Shown one piece after another: positions 1 through 13,052 of a stretch of 64,000 nt of DNA (its first letter is position 1; each line of letters opens with the position of its first letter). Both the position numbers and the translations under genes were made by a program. The DNA lies in NCBI RefSeq assembly GCF_003202205.1, contig NZ_PDOG01000003.1:203761-267760 (forward strand), in the 5' to 3' direction. Below the pieces are notes generated by a model, which saw only the letters and a list, made by a program, of their open reading frames with translations, did not search any database and was not told where the DNA came from. The DNA is from Halomonas sp. LBP4. Lineage in GTDB: Bacteria > Pseudomonadota > Gammaproteobacteria > Pseudomonadales > Halomonadaceae.

Positions 1-630
<630 letters not shown>

Positions 631-648
631 GTCGCGGCATCGGGCTCG

Positions 649-685
649 GGGCCCCCGCCCGCCGCATGGCGGGCGGGGGCCCTTT
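649..685 (+). terminator. Rho-independent terminator after icd
   Basis: A perfect GC-rich stem of about 15 bp (649-663 with 668-682) encloses the loop GCAT and is followed by TTT. It lies just after the icd stop and before clpS. Confidence 0.8.
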
Positions 686-785
686 GCGTTGAGCAGGCGC
701 GAGTGAACCCCGCCGGCCCCGTGGCGTCCAATCACGGTTGAGACCTACCCTGGTGGCCGGCTTGTCGAGATGGATAGTGGCTCTT

Positions 786-1172
786 ATGTTCAAGACAGAA
801 GAGGAGGCGTGGCGTGAGTGGCACGCCTCGATCCGGGGAGGCATGACCCGCCCCCCCGAGCCTGGCGAGGAGAGTGACGACGACCTGGCGGTGCAGAGCG
901 CCGATCCGGAGGTGGCGCGTCCGCCGCTGTACAAGGTGGTGTTGCATAACGACGACTTCACCCCCATGGAGTTCGTGGTGGAGGTGCTGCAGACCTTCTT
1001 TTACATGGACAGCGAGACCGCGGTGCAGGTGATGTTGACGGTGCACACCCAGGGCAAGGCCACCTGTGGCATCTTTACCCGCGACATCGCGGAAACCAAA
1101 AGCCACCAGGTCAATCAATACGCAAGAGAGTGTCAGCATCCGCTGCTGAGCGACATCGAGGCGGCGGACTGA
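786..1172 (+). CDS. clpS: ATP-dependent Clp protease adaptor ClpS
   Basis: ClpS is the N-recognin that binds N-end-rule substrates and delivers them to ClpAP. The core shows the family blocks [20 protein letters not shown] and the [17 protein letters not shown] segment, with the ligand-pocket residues N-D-D and the conserved final QHPLL. The start is uncertain. ATG 786 gives 128 aa and a 19-residue extension without a strong Shine-Dalgarno. ATG 843 (109 aa) matches the E. coli length, but its GGAGG lies only one base upstream, which is too close. It precedes clpA as in most proteobacteria and fits with the bpt and aat genes nearby. Confidence 0.95.
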   Translation: MFKTEEEAWREWHASIRGGMTRPPEPGEESDDDLAVQSADPEVARPPLYKVVLHNDDFTPMEFVVEVLQTFFYMDSETAVQVMLTVHTQGKATCGIFTRDIAETKSHQVNQYARECQHPLLSDIEAAD

Positions 1173-1312
1173 TCCCGGACATGGTCGCGAAGGGGGATGG
1201 AGGCCGGCCGTTGGGCGAGGAGACTTGCAACGGCGGCGTTTGTACCCGATGTTGATGATGCCGGACCTTGAAAGATCCGACGCAAGCCCTAGGCGGCGAG
1301 AAGGGGACTGCC

Positions 1313-3589
1313 ATGCTGAGCAAAGAACTTGAACTGACCCTGAACACGGCCTTCACCGTGGCGCGCTCCAAGCGTCACGAGTTCATGACCGTGGAGCACC
1401 TGCTGCTGGCTCTGCTGGACAATGCCTCTGCGGCGGACGTGCTGAGGGCCTGCGGGGCCAACCTCGACAAGCTGCGGTCCGACCTGCAGGATTTCATCAA
1501 TTCCACCACGCCGCTGATCCCCGAGGATCAGAGCGATCGTGAGACCCAGCCGACCCTGGGCTTCCAGCGCGTGCTGCAACGCGCCGTCTTTCATGTCCAG
1601 TCCTCGGGCAAGAGCGAGGTCACCGGCGCCAACGTGCTGGTGGCGATCTTCTCCGAACAGGAGAGCCAGGCGGTCTACTTCCTCAAGCAGCAGAACGTGG
1701 CCCGGGTCGATGCGGTCAACTACATCGCCCACGGCATCTCCAAGGTGGCCGGCCATGGCCAGAGCCCCTCGTCGCCCTCTCCCGAGTCCGAGGAGGCCGA
1801 GGAGGGCGGTGCCGAGACCGGCGCCAATCCGCTGACCGGCTTCGCCACCAACCTCAACGAGCAGGCCCGGCTGGGCAAGATCGACCCCCTGATCGGGCGT
1901 GAGCACGAGCTCGAGCGGGTGGTGCAGATCCTTGCGCGTCGGCGCAAGAACAACCCGCTGCTGGTCGGCGAGGCCGGCGTGGGCAAGACCGCCATCGCCG
2001 AGGGGCTCGCCAAGCGGGTCGTCGAGGAGGACGTGCCCGAGGTGATCGGTGATGCGGTGGTCTATGCCCTCGACATGGGCGCCCTGCTGGCCGGCACCAA
2101 GTACCGGGGCGACTTCGAGAAGCGGCTGAAGAGCCTGCTCGCCGAGCTCAAGAAGCAGCCCAACGCCATCCTCTTCATCGACGAGATCCATACGGTGATC
2201 GGCGCGGGAGCGGCCTCGGGGGGGGTGATGGACGCCTCGAACCTGCTCAAGCCGCTGCTCTCCTCCGGTGACCTGCGCTGCATCGGTTCCACCACCTTCC
2301 AGGAGTTCCGCGGCATCTTCGAGAAGGACCGGGCGCTCGCCCGCCGTTTCCAGAAGGTCGACGTCATGGCGCCCTCGGTGGAGGACACCATCCGTATCCT
2401 CAAGGGGCTGCGGTCGCGCTTCGAGGAGCATCACCGGCTCAAGTACACCGATGCGGCCCTCGACAGTGCGGCGCGCCTGGCGGATCGCTACATCAACGAC
2501 CGCCATCTGCCCGACAAGGCCATCGACGTGATCGACGAGGCCGGCGCCCACCAGCGGCTGCTGCCGCCCGAGGTGCGGATCGACACCATCGACGTCGACC
2601 AGGTCGAGGCGGTGGTGGCTTCCATCGCGCGGATTCCGCCGAAGAGCGTCTCGAGCTCCGACCGCAAGCTGCTCGAGAACCTCGACCGCGACCTCAAGAT
2701 GCTGGTGTTCGGCCAGGACGAGGCGATCGACAGCCTCTCGGCCGCCATCAAGCTCTCGCGGGCCGGCCTCAAGTCGCCGGACAAGCCGGTGGGCAGCTTC
2801 CTGTTCGCCGGCCCCACCGGGGTGGGCAAGACCGAGGTCGCTCGCCAGCTGTCGAAGATCATGGGCATCGAGCTGGTGCGCTTCGACATGTCCGAGTACA
2901 TGGAGCGTCACACGGTGTCGCGGCTGATCGGGGCGCCCCCCGGCTACGTCGGTTACGACCAGGGCGGCCTGTTGACCGAGGCGATCACCAAGAATCCGCA
3001 TTGCGTGCTGCTGCTCGACGAGATCGAGAAGGCGCATCCGGAGGTCTTCAACCTGCTGCTGCAGGTGATGGACCACGGCCGCCTGACCGACAACAACGGC
3101 CGTGAGGCGGACTTCCGTCACGTGATCCTGATCATGACCTCCAACGCCGGGGTCGAGCTGGCCACGCGGCGCTCCATCGGCTTCCAGACCCAGGATCACT
3201 CCACCGACGCCATGGAGGCCATCCGCAAGACCTTCTCGCCGGAGTTCCGCAACCGTCTGGATGGCATCATCCAGTTCCACTCCCTGCCGATGTCGGTGGT
3301 GCGCAGCGTGGTGGACAAGTTCCTGGTGGAACTGCAGGCACAGCTCGACGAGAAGCGGGTCCAGCTCGACGTGGACGATGCCGCCCGGAACTGGCTGGCC
3401 GAGAAGGGCTACGACCCCGACATGGGCGCTCGCCCCATGGCGCGCCTGATCCAGGAGAAGCTCAAGAAGCCGCTGGCGGAGATGATCCTGTTCGGCGAGC
3501 TCTCGGAGCACGGCGGGGTGGTGCACGTCAGCGTGGAGGAGGGCGAGCTGCACCTCTCCACCGAGTCGGAGCTGGCTGACGCGCCCTGA
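1313..3589 (+). CDS. clpA: ATP-dependent Clp protease ATP-binding subunit ClpA
   Basis: ClpA is the AAA+ unfoldase that feeds substrates into ClpP. The 758-aa product has the same length as E. coli ClpA. It has the N-terminal double Clp-N repeat (about 1-140), a first AAA module with Walker A GEAGVGKT near residue 219 and DEIHT Walker B, and a second with GPTGVGKT near 500 and [10 protein letters not shown], then the C-terminal D2-small domain. The ClpP-binding IGF/L-type loop is represented by IGFQTQDHS or nearby residues. ATG 1313 is chosen over the upstream in-frame ATG 1268 because [11 protein letters not shown] aligns with the E. coli start and GAGAAGGGG sits eight bases upstream. Confidence 0.97.
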   Translation: MLSKELELTLNTAFTVARSKRHEFMTVEHLLLALLDNASAADVLRACGANLDKLRSDLQDFINSTTPLIPEDQSDRETQPTLGFQRVLQRAVFHVQSSGKSEVTGANVLVAIFSEQESQAVYFLKQQNVARVDAVNYIAHGISKVAGHGQSPSSPSPESEEAEEGGAETGANPLTGFATNLNEQARLGKIDPLIGREHELERVVQILARRRKNNPLLVGEAGVGKTAIAEGLAKRVVEEDVPEVIGDAVVYALDMGALLAGTKYRGDFEKRLKSLLAELKKQPNAILFIDEIHTVIGAGAASGGVMDASNLLKPLLSSGDLRCIGSTTFQEFRGIFEKDRALARRFQKVDVMAPSVEDTIRILKGLRSRFEEHHRLKYTDAALDSAARLADRYINDRHLPDKAIDVIDEAGAHQRLLPPEVRIDTIDVDQVEAVVASIARIPPKSVSSSDRKLLENLDRDLKMLVFGQDEAIDSLSAAIKLSRAGLKSPDKPVGSFLFAGPTGVGKTEVARQLSKIMGIELVRFDMSEYMERHTVSRLIGAPPGYVGYDQGGLLTEAITKNPHCVLLLDEIEKAHPEVFNLLLQVMDHGRLTDNNGREADFRHVILIMTSNAGVELATRRSIGFQTQDHSTDAMEAIRKTFSPEFRNRLDGIIQFHSLPMSVVRSVVDKFLVELQAQLDEKRVQLDVDDAARNWLAEKGYDPDMGARPMARLIQEKLKKPLAEMILFGELSEHGGVVHVSVEEGELHLSTESELADAP

Positions 3590-3620
3590 GAGCGGCATCA
3601 CCTCCTTTCACCACGACGAC

Positions 3621-3650
3621 ACGGCGCCCTGTCTCTGGACGGGGCGCTGT
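3621..3650. terminator. Hairpin between convergent clpA and infA
   Basis: A stem of 10-13 bp (core 3624-3633 with 3638-3647, one G.U pair) has the loop TCTG and lies between the convergent 3' ends of clpA and infA. There is no clear T-tract on either side, so it may be a weak bidirectional terminator or an mRNA-stabilising hairpin. Confidence 0.45.
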
Positions 3651-3698
3651 ACGTTGCGTGGCCGTGAGCGGAGGCGTGGTGGTACCTGGCGGGCAGGG

Positions 3699-3917
3699 TC
3701 AGCGTGAACGGTAGACGATGCGACCCTTGGAGAGGTCGTAGGGAGTCAGCTCGACCTTGACCTTGTCGCCGGTGAGGATACGGATGTAGTTCTTGCGCAT
3801 CTTGCCCGAGATATGGGCGGTGACCACGTGGCCGTTCTCCAGCTCGACGCGGAACATGGTGTTGGGAAGGGTATCGACGACGACGCCTTCCATTTCGATA
3901 TGGTCTTCACGTGCCAT
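3699..3917 (-). CDS. infA: Translation initiation factor IF-1
   Basis: IF-1 occupies the ribosomal A site during initiation. The 72-aa product is full length and has the S1/OB-fold signature: the N-terminal [11 protein letters not shown] block, [20 protein letters not shown], then [20 protein letters not shown]. It lies downstream of bpt and aat on the same strand and converges with clpA, the same neighbourhood as in Pseudomonas. Identity is essentially certain. Confidence 0.98.
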   Translation of the reverse strand: MAREDHIEMEGVVVDTLPNTMFRVELENGHVVTAHISGKMRKNYIRILTGDKVKVELTPYDLSKGRIVYRSR

Positions 3918-4061
3918 ATAGGCGGTTCCTCGCTGATGATGATGGTGCGATGCGGCACCGAGGCGCGCAGGTGACGCCCGTGCCGACAGAATAGCGCGGT
4001 ATTGTGCCGCATGCCGGGCGTCAAGGCAAAAAAGCCGCCGTTCGACGCGGGACCCGGCGGG

Positions 4062-4799
4062 TCAGACGGGAAGGGTGCGTCGCCAGTGGCGCCCGTCGAG
4101 CATCTCCAGCGGGCGGAAGGCCTTCTTGTAGTTCATCTTGCGGCACTCGCGGATCCAGTAGCCCAGGTAGACGTGGGGCAGGCCCAGGTCACGGGCCCGC
4201 TCGACCAGCGAGAGCACGGCGAAGGTGCCGAGCGAGCGGCGGTCCAGCGTCGGGTCGGGGTCGAAGAAGGTGTAGATCGCCGAGAGCCCGTGTTCCAGCT
4301 GGTCATAGGCCGCCACGGCCACCAGTCGGCCCTCGAGGCGGAACTCCAGCAGCCGGGCATAGTCCTGGTCGAGGGTCAGGAAGGTGCGGTACTGCTCGTG
4401 GCTCGGCGGGAACATGTCGCCATCGGCGTGGCGGGTACGGATGTAGTGGGCGTAGAGGGCATAGTGCTCGCTGTCGAAGATCGCCGGACGCACGTGCAGC
4501 GTGAGGTCGGCATTGCGCCGGACGAGCCGGCGCTGGTTGCGGCTCGGGGCGAAGTCGGCCACCGGGATGCGTACCGAGATGCAGGCGCTGCAGCCCTCGC
4601 AGTGCGGGCGATAGAGGTGGCGACCGCTGCGCCGGAAGCCCAGCAGCGCCAGGGCATCGTAGACGCCACGCCCGGGCGACTCCTGGGGGTCGAGGAACAG
4701 GGTGGTGGCCTCACGCCCCTCGAGATAGCTGCAGGCATGCGGCACGGTGAGGAAGAACCGCAGGTCCCGTACCGGTTGCCGGGGTGTATTGCTGCTCAC
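4062..4799 (-). CDS. bpt: Aspartate/glutamate leucyltransferase (Bpt; arginyltransferase family)
   Basis: This tRNA-dependent protein transferase is of the ATE1/Bpt family, which in bacteria attaches Leu to N-terminal Asp or Glu and so creates a ClpS-recognised N-degron. The 245-aa product has the N-terminal CSYL segment, the paired-Cys cluster [15 protein letters not shown], the RNADL block and the C-terminal [12 protein letters not shown]. These match the Pseudomonas/Vibrio Bpt type rather than the eukaryotic Arg-transferase. The start is GTG and its first bases overlap the aat stop (GTGA), implying translational coupling. Leu rather than Arg specificity is known for the bacterial family and is inferred here. 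Confidence 0.93.
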   Translation of the reverse strand: MSSNTPRQPVRDLRFFLTVPHACSYLEGREATTLFLDPQESPGRGVYDALALLGFRRSGRHLYRPHCEGCSACISVRIPVADFAPSRNQRRLVRRNADLTLHVRPAIFDSEHYALYAHYIRTRHADGDMFPPSHEQYRTFLTLDQDYARLLEFRLEGRLVAVAAYDQLEHGLSAIYTFFDPDPTLDRRSLGTFAVLSLVERARDLGLPHVYLGYWIRECRKMNYKKAFRPLEMLDGRHWRRTLPV

Positions 4800-5557
4800 G
4801 GCTCCCCCCTCTCTTGCGTCGAATGGCGTGCCGTACTACCAAGGCGTTCGAATGACCAGCTGGGCGGGATGATGCAGGTGTCATCCTCGGCAACGTCCGG
4901 TGCCTTGCCCAGCCACTTTTCAAGATAGCCGATGAACTCGGCCCGGGCGATGTCGCGGGCACCGAGACTGGCCAGGTGGGCGGTATGCATCTGGCAGTCG
5001 ATCAGCCGGCCGCCGCCGTCCTGCATGGCCCGGGCCAGGTGCACCAGGGCGACCTTGGAGGCGTCCGCGACCCGGGAGAACATCGATTCACCGAAGAAGA
5101 CCGGACCGAGGGCCACCCCGTAGAGGCCGCCCACCAGCCGCTCGCCGCGCCATACCTCCACCGAGTGGGCCATGCCCAGGGCATGCAGGCGGCCATAGGC
5201 TTCGCGCATGGCGTCGGTGATCCAGGTGCCTGGCTGGCCGTCACGGGGGCCGGCACAGGTCGCGATCACCGCATCGAAGGCGGTGTCGGCGGTGACCCGG
5301 AAGCCCCCGTTGCGTAACCGCTTGGCGAGGCTCCTGCGCACGCGGATCTCGTGAGGAAACAGCACCATGCGCGGGTCCGGGCTCCACCACAGGATCGGCT
5401 GGTCGTCGCTGTACCAGGGGAAGATGCCGCGGCGGTAGGCCGCGAGCAGCCAGGCCGGGCTCAGGTCGCCGCCGACGGCCAGCAGGCCGTCGGGATCGCG
5501 CAGGGCCTGCTCGACGGGGGGGAAGTGCACGGGGTGATCGGCAAGCCAGGGCAGCAT
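4796..5557 (-). CDS. aat: Leucyl/phenylalanyl-tRNA-protein transferase
   Basis: Aat conjugates Leu or Phe to proteins with N-terminal Lys or Arg, producing primary destabilising residues. Visible family blocks are [20 protein letters not shown], the YRRGIFPWY motif, [15 protein letters not shown]...[11 protein letters not shown] and FFGESMFS, which is the catalytic-pocket region. ATG 5557 (253 aa) is preferred over the upstream in-frame ATG 5590 because [14 protein letters not shown] is where family proteins begin. It overlaps bpt, so both transferases are made from one mRNA; infA follows on the same strand. Confidence 0.95.
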   Translation of the reverse strand: MLPWLADHPVHFPPVEQALRDPDGLLAVGGDLSPAWLLAAYRRGIFPWYSDDQPILWWSPDPRMVLFPHEIRVRRSLAKRLRNGGFRVTADTAFDAVIATCAGPRDGQPGTWITDAMREAYGRLHALGMAHSVEVWRGERLVGGLYGVALGPVFFGESMFSRVADASKVALVHLARAMQDGGGRLIDCQMHTAHLASLGARDIARAEFIGYLEKWLGKAPDVAEDDTCIIPPSWSFERLGSTARHSTQERGEP

Positions 5558-5723
5558 CGAGAATCGAATCCTTGCGGGACGGAGCCTCAAGTGTGACGCT
5601 GGCGGCGACCCGGCTCAAGATGCTGGCCGACGGCGCGGGCCCCTGTGATGGCAAGCACTTGCTCGGTATGATTGGCGCCATGGAAACGGAAGACGCCAAC
5701 TGTGGCGCAAGGGGGATGGCCGC

Positions 5724-8852
<3,129 letters not shown>

Positions 8853-8974
8853 GCCCAGTACCCCGCTCAACCATGCAGCAATGATGAAAGCGCCGGCGGG
8901 CATGCAACCCGCCGACGCCCCCTTGGTCCGAGTGACAGGATTCCATGATGGACCCGTCCAGGGAGACAGAGACG

Positions 8975-9604
8975 ATGACCATGAAGAAGACCCTTGCCAC
9001 GCTGGCCATGACGTTCGCCGTGCCGTTGTCGGCCCTGGCCAGCGAGGGCGCCGAGCGCCTGACCCGCATGCTCGAGCCGCTGGAGACCTACGAGGCCGCC
9101 TTCCAGCAGCAGATCCTCGACGGCAGCGGCCAGCGCCTGCAGGAGGCCAGTGGCCACATGTGGCTGTCTCGCCCCGGCAAGTTCCGCTGGGAGGTCGATG
9201 CGCCCTACCAGCAGGAGGTGATCTCCGATGGCGAGGAGGTCTATCTGTATGACCCCGACCTGGAGCAGGTCACCGTGCAGGCGCTGGACCAGCGGGTGAC
9301 CCACACGCCAGCACTGCTGCTCTCCGGCAGCGCCAGTGAGCTGACCGACAGCTATGACGTCTCGCGCCAGCAGCAGGGCAGTGCCGAGACCTTCACCCTG
9401 CTGCCGCGCTCCCCCGATACCCTGTTCGAGGAGCTGAAGATGACCTTCCGCGGCGAGCGCCTGGCGTTCCTGCAGATGACCGACAGCACCGGCCAGCGCA
9501 CCGCCATCGAGTTCCGCGACGTGCAGATGAACGAGGCCATCGACGACGGCCTGTTCGCCTTCGAGATTCCCGACGGCACCGATGTGATTCGGGATAGTCA
9601 CTAG
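8975..9604 (+). CDS. lolA: Outer-membrane lipoprotein carrier protein LolA
   Basis: LolA is the periplasmic chaperone that accepts lipoproteins from LolCDE and passes them to LolB. The 209-aa product begins with a typical Sec signal peptide (KK, then a hydrophobic core, cleavage near LSALA-SEG). It then has the family pattern LETYEAAFQQQILD, SGHMWLSRPGKFRWEVDAPY and the C-terminal AIEFRDVQMNEAIDDGLFAF. ATG 8975 is chosen because AGGGAGA lies eight bases upstream; the in-frame ATG 8945 has no such site. It sits between ftsK and rarA, the standard order. Confidence 0.95.
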   Translation: MTMKKTLATLAMTFAVPLSALASEGAERLTRMLEPLETYEAAFQQQILDGSGQRLQEASGHMWLSRPGKFRWEVDAPYQQEVISDGEEVYLYDPDLEQVTVQALDQRVTHTPALLLSGSASELTDSYDVSRQQQGSAETFTLLPRSPDTLFEELKMTFRGERLAFLQMTDSTGQRTAIEFRDVQMNEAIDDGLFAFEIPDGTDVIRDSH

Positions 9605-9777
9605 CGCCGAGCGGCCAGTCCATAGCGGGAAGTGCCGGCGTGAGCGGCGCCGGGGACTGGCCGAAGCGGAGGTCATCCTTCAGGGATGAAGGATGTAGCG
9701 TCCAGGGACGGATTCACAGCGCCTCCGCGAAGGCCTGTCGCCGGAAAAGCCGCGGCCCAGGTCCTACCCTGGCAGAG

Positions 9778-9814
9778 CGAAAACCCCACCGGATCGAGTC
9801 CGATGGGGTTTTCT
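9778..9814. terminator. Bidirectional terminator between lolA and rarA
   Basis: An inverted repeat pairs GAAAACCCCACCGGA with TCCGATGGGGTTTTC around a short loop. A-rich and T-rich ends flank it, so it can serve convergent lolA (+) and rarA (-). Confidence 0.75.
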
Positions 9815-9868
9815 CGCTTTCTGCCTCGACGCCAGCCAGCCCGCCACCGAGCGGCTGGGCGCTCGGCG

Positions 9869-11218
9869 CTACACGTCGCTGCCGTCCCCATCCGCCTCCC
9901 TGTCCAGCGCCTCCCGCCAGGCCATGAGCTGGCCATAGCGCTTCTCCTGACCGTACTCCGTCGGCTGGTAGAAACGCTGGTGCGGAATCTCGTCGGGCCA
10001 GCAGTCGTGGGCGCTGCCGGCGGGATAGCCGTGGGGCTCGTTGTGGGCATAGCGGTAGCCCTGGCCGTGGCCCATGGACGCCATCAGTTTCGTCGGCGCG
10101 TTGCGCAGGTAGGTGGGCACCTCGAGGCGCGGCTGGGCGGCGACGAAGGCCTTGGCCTCCTTCCAGGCGCGGTCGATGGCGTTGCTCTTGGGCGCCACGG
10201 CGAGGTGGATCGCCGCATGGGCGATGGCGCGCTGGCCCTCGTAGTCGCCCAGGCGCAGGTAGGCGTCCCAGGCGGCCATGACCAGCGGCAGGGCGCGCGG
10301 ATCGGCGTTGCCGACGTCCTCGGAGGCGATGGCGGCCAGGCGCCGGACCACGTCCAGCGGGTCGCCGCCGCCCTGAAGGAAGCGGGCGATGTAGAGCAGC
10401 GCCGCGTCGGGGCGCGAGGAGCGCACCGACTTGTGGATCGCCGAGAGCAGGTCGTAGAAGTGGTCACCCTGCTTGTCGAAGGCACTGGCCTGGTGGCCGA
10501 GCACGTCCTCCAGCGCCTCGCGGCGCAGGATCTCGCCGCCGCCCTCGTTGGGTTCGGCGAAGTCACAGGCGGTCTCCAGCAGCCCCAGGGCGCGGCGGGC
10601 ATCGCCGGCCGCGGCCCGGGCCAGCAGCCCCAGCACCCCGTCGTCGACGGCGATCCGGCGGCGTCCCAGGCCGCGTGTATCGTCGGCCAGGGCCCGACGC
10701 ATCACCTCCACCAGCTCGGCCTCGGTGAGCGACTTGAGCACATGGACCCGCGCGCGGGAAAGCAGCGCCGAGTTGACCTCGAAGGAGGGGTTCTCGGTGG
10801 TGGCGCCGATCAACGTCAGCAGGCCGGACTCCACATGGGGCAGCAGGGCATCCTGCTGGCTCTTGTTGAGCCGGTGGATCTCGTCGAGGAACAGCAGGGT
10901 GGGCTGCCCCTGGCCCTGGGCGGCCCGGGCCCGGTCCACCGCCGCGCGGATCTCCTTGACCCCGGCCATCACCGCCGAGAGGTGCTCGAGGCGGGCACCG
11001 GACTCCGCGGCGAGAATCTCGGCCAGGGTGGTCTTGCCGGTGCCGGGCGGGCCCCACAGGATCATCGAGCGCACCACGCCGGTCTCGGCCATGCGGCGCA
11101 GGGGCTTGTCGGGCCCTACCAGCGCCTGCTGGCCCACGTAGTCGGCCAGCCGCCGCGGCCGCATGCGGAAGGCCAGGGGGGCGGCATCATCGCCGGTGGT
11201 CTGGTGGAACAGGTCCAT
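9869..11218 (-). CDS. rarA: Replication-associated recombination protein A (MgsA/WRNIP1 family AAA+ ATPase)
   Basis: RarA acts at stalled replication forks and interacts with SSB. The 449-aa protein has a clamp-loader-type AAA+ core: Walker A [9 protein letters not shown] near residue 54, Walker B [10 protein letters not shown], sensor [12 protein letters not shown], and the C-terminal tetramerisation domain containing the typical [25 protein letters not shown]-like region (here starting DHFYDLL). ATG 11218 is preferred to the ORF start at 11242 because AGGGAGA lies just upstream and MDLFHQ matches family starts. The position after lolA is conserved. Confidence 0.95.
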   Translation of the reverse strand: [449 protein letters not shown]

Positions 11219-11433
11219 GGCGGTCTCCCTGATGAACGGCAAGAGGATGCCCGGGCGGGTGTCGTCGACAATGCGACCTTGGTCGATAGACAGCCTCGCC
11301 GCCAGGCACTAGGTTGATACAACGTCTTCGGCGTGCCCTCCGGTATCGAGTGGCTCGCTGAACCCTGGCCAGGATGGCGAATCCAACGAGGAATGCCTTC
11401 CACACATCGCTGACAGGAAGAGGAGGCCACGAC

Positions 11434-11985
11434 ATGACCATGCTGACCCAGCTGCGCCGGGATCATGCCAATATGGCGCGCATGTTGCACGTTCTGCAGC
11501 TCAAGCAGAAGACCCTGTCGACCGGCGAGCGCCCAAACTTCCAGCTGGTGAGGGAGGTCGTCGACTACATCCTGGACTACATGGAGGGCTTTACGCTGCC
11601 CCTCGAGCGTATCTGCACCGAACAGTTGCAGCAGAAAGCTCCCGAGAGCGGTGACGTCACCGAGCAGCTGGCCAAGGACTACCGGGGCCTGCGCGCACGT
11701 CTGAAGCGGCTGTCCGGTGACATCGACATGATCCTCATGGATGCGGTCGTGCCGATGGATCGTTTCTCCGATGACCTCAAGGCCTACCTGGAGAGCCATC
11801 GGGCCTACCTGCGTGACGAGCGTGAGCTGCTCTTCCCGCTGATCCAGCAGCACTTCGACGAGCAGGAGCTGCAACATCTCGGCGAGTTGCTTCCCGAAGG
11901 GGCCGCCGCCGAGCTGGAGCGCCTGCAGGAAGCCTATCCCGAGCTCTATGCCGAACTGCGCGAGGCGCCGGTGCAGGTGATCTGA
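11434..11985 (+). CDS. Hemerythrin-like HHE-type four-helix protein with missing metal ligands
   Basis: The 183-aa all-helical product follows the bacterial hemerythrin-like (HHE) pattern: an N-terminal RRDHANMARML helix and a C-terminal SHRAYLRDERELLFPLIQQHF helix with the His-x-x-x-x-x-x-Glu spacing. In typical members helix 2 carries HHPKE; here the equivalent reads TLPLE. Helix 3 usually has EH; here it reads KDYRGL. Three expected His positions therefore appear substituted, so a classical di-iron site is unlikely. ATG 11434 has a strong GAGGAGG upstream. It stands alone between rarA and murI. The fold assignment is by pattern and is moderately sure; the function is unknown. Confidence 0.7.
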   Translation: MTMLTQLRRDHANMARMLHVLQLKQKTLSTGERPNFQLVREVVDYILDYMEGFTLPLERICTEQLQQKAPESGDVTEQLAKDYRGLRARLKRLSGDIDMILMDAVVPMDRFSDDLKAYLESHRAYLRDERELLFPLIQQHFDEQELQHLGELLPEGAAAELERLQEAYPELYAELREAPVQVI

Positions 11986-12186
11986 GCCTGTGTGGGTGGG
12001 CCTCTTCGGGTCGTCGCCGGTCTGAGGTAGAATGCGTCCCCATGGTCGGTCCGGGGCACTCCGCCAGGAGCGCTCGGCCGAGAACGTACCGCCGGGACCC
12101 AGTGCGATGCCAGCCAGCCTGCGCCATGTCATGCCTTCCTCTCTCTCTCTCCAGCCGCCCTCTTCTGACCGGGCGGGGGGAGCGCA

Positions 12187-12978
12187 TTGTGGTGGGTGCC
12201 GGTGACCGGGCCGGTGCTGGTGTTCGACTCCGGTGTGGGGGGGCTCTCGGTGGTGGCGGCCCTGCGCGAGCGCCTGCCGGGGGCGGCGCTGGCCTATGCC
12301 TGCGACAATGCCATGTTGCCCTATGGCATTCGCGAGGACGGCTGGCTGGTGCAGCGTATCCTCGCCGTCTGCGAGGCGGCGGTCTCGGCCAGCGGCTGTT
12401 GCGCCCTGGTGGTGGCCTGCAATACCGCCAGCACCCTGGCGCTCGACGCCCTGCGCGACCGGCTTGCGGTGCCGGTGGTCGGCACCGTGCCGGCGATCAA
12501 GCCGGCGGCGCAATGCAGTCGGACTGGCCATCTCGGCCTGTTGGCCACCAGTGCCACGGTGGCACGCCCCTACACCCTGCAACTGATACGGGAGTTTGCC
12601 GCCGGCTGCCGGGTCACCCGGGTCGCCGCCGATGCGCTGGTCGGCGAGGCCGAGCGCTGGGTCGTCGGCGAGGCTCCGGATCGCGTGGTGATCCGCGAGG
12701 CGCTCGCACCGCTGTGGGTCGATCCCGAGCTCGATACGGTGGTGTTGGGCTGCACTCACTTCCCGCTGTTGCATGATGCCCTGGTCGAGGCGGCCCCTCG
12801 CGGAGTCGCCTGGATCGATTCCGGCGACGCCATCGCCCGCCGGGTCGCCCAGGTGGTCGCCGCGCCTGCCCCGTACCGGGGGCCGGGCGAGAGCTTCGTC
12901 ACCGCCCCGGACCCGCGGCTGAGGGCGGGACTGGCGGCGTTCGGCTTCGCCGAGCCGTACCTGCTGCACCTCGACTGA
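12187..12978 (+). CDS. murI: Glutamate racemase
   Basis: MurI makes D-glutamate for peptidoglycan. The 263-aa protein shows the two-fold Asp/Glu racemase layout: VFDSGVGGLSVV at the N-terminus, the first catalytic Cys in VVACNTAST (near residue 79) and the second in VVLGCTHFPLL (near 189). The start is probably TTG 12187, with GGGGGAG five bases upstream; GTG codons at 12196 and 12202 are alternatives. A hemerythrin-like gene precedes it and trmA follows 74 bases downstream. Confidence 0.94.
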   Translation: MWWVPVTGPVLVFDSGVGGLSVVAALRERLPGAALAYACDNAMLPYGIREDGWLVQRILAVCEAAVSASGCCALVVACNTASTLALDALRDRLAVPVVGTVPAIKPAAQCSRTGHLGLLATSATVARPYTLQLIREFAAGCRVTRVAADALVGEAERWVVGEAPDRVVIREALAPLWVDPELDTVVLGCTHFPLLHDALVEAAPRGVAWIDSGDAIARRVAQVVAAPAPYRGPGESFVTAPDPRLRAGLAAFGFAEPYLLHLD

Positions 12979-13052
12979 GCCGCCTGGCGTCCACGGCATC
13001 AATTTCCGTCAGCATTGTCGTCACCATCCCTATCACCATTACAGGAGGCCCC

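Noticed and set aside
1289..3601. Long minus-strand reading frame of 770 codons opposite clpA
   Set aside because: It is a shadow of clpA in high-GC DNA; composition is His/Leu/Gln-rich without any domain, and similar frames lie opposite ftsK, gdhB and the RND genes.
4002..4928. Plus-strand 308-codon frame opposite bpt
   Set aside because: It is antisense to a certain gene, without a ribosome binding site or domain.
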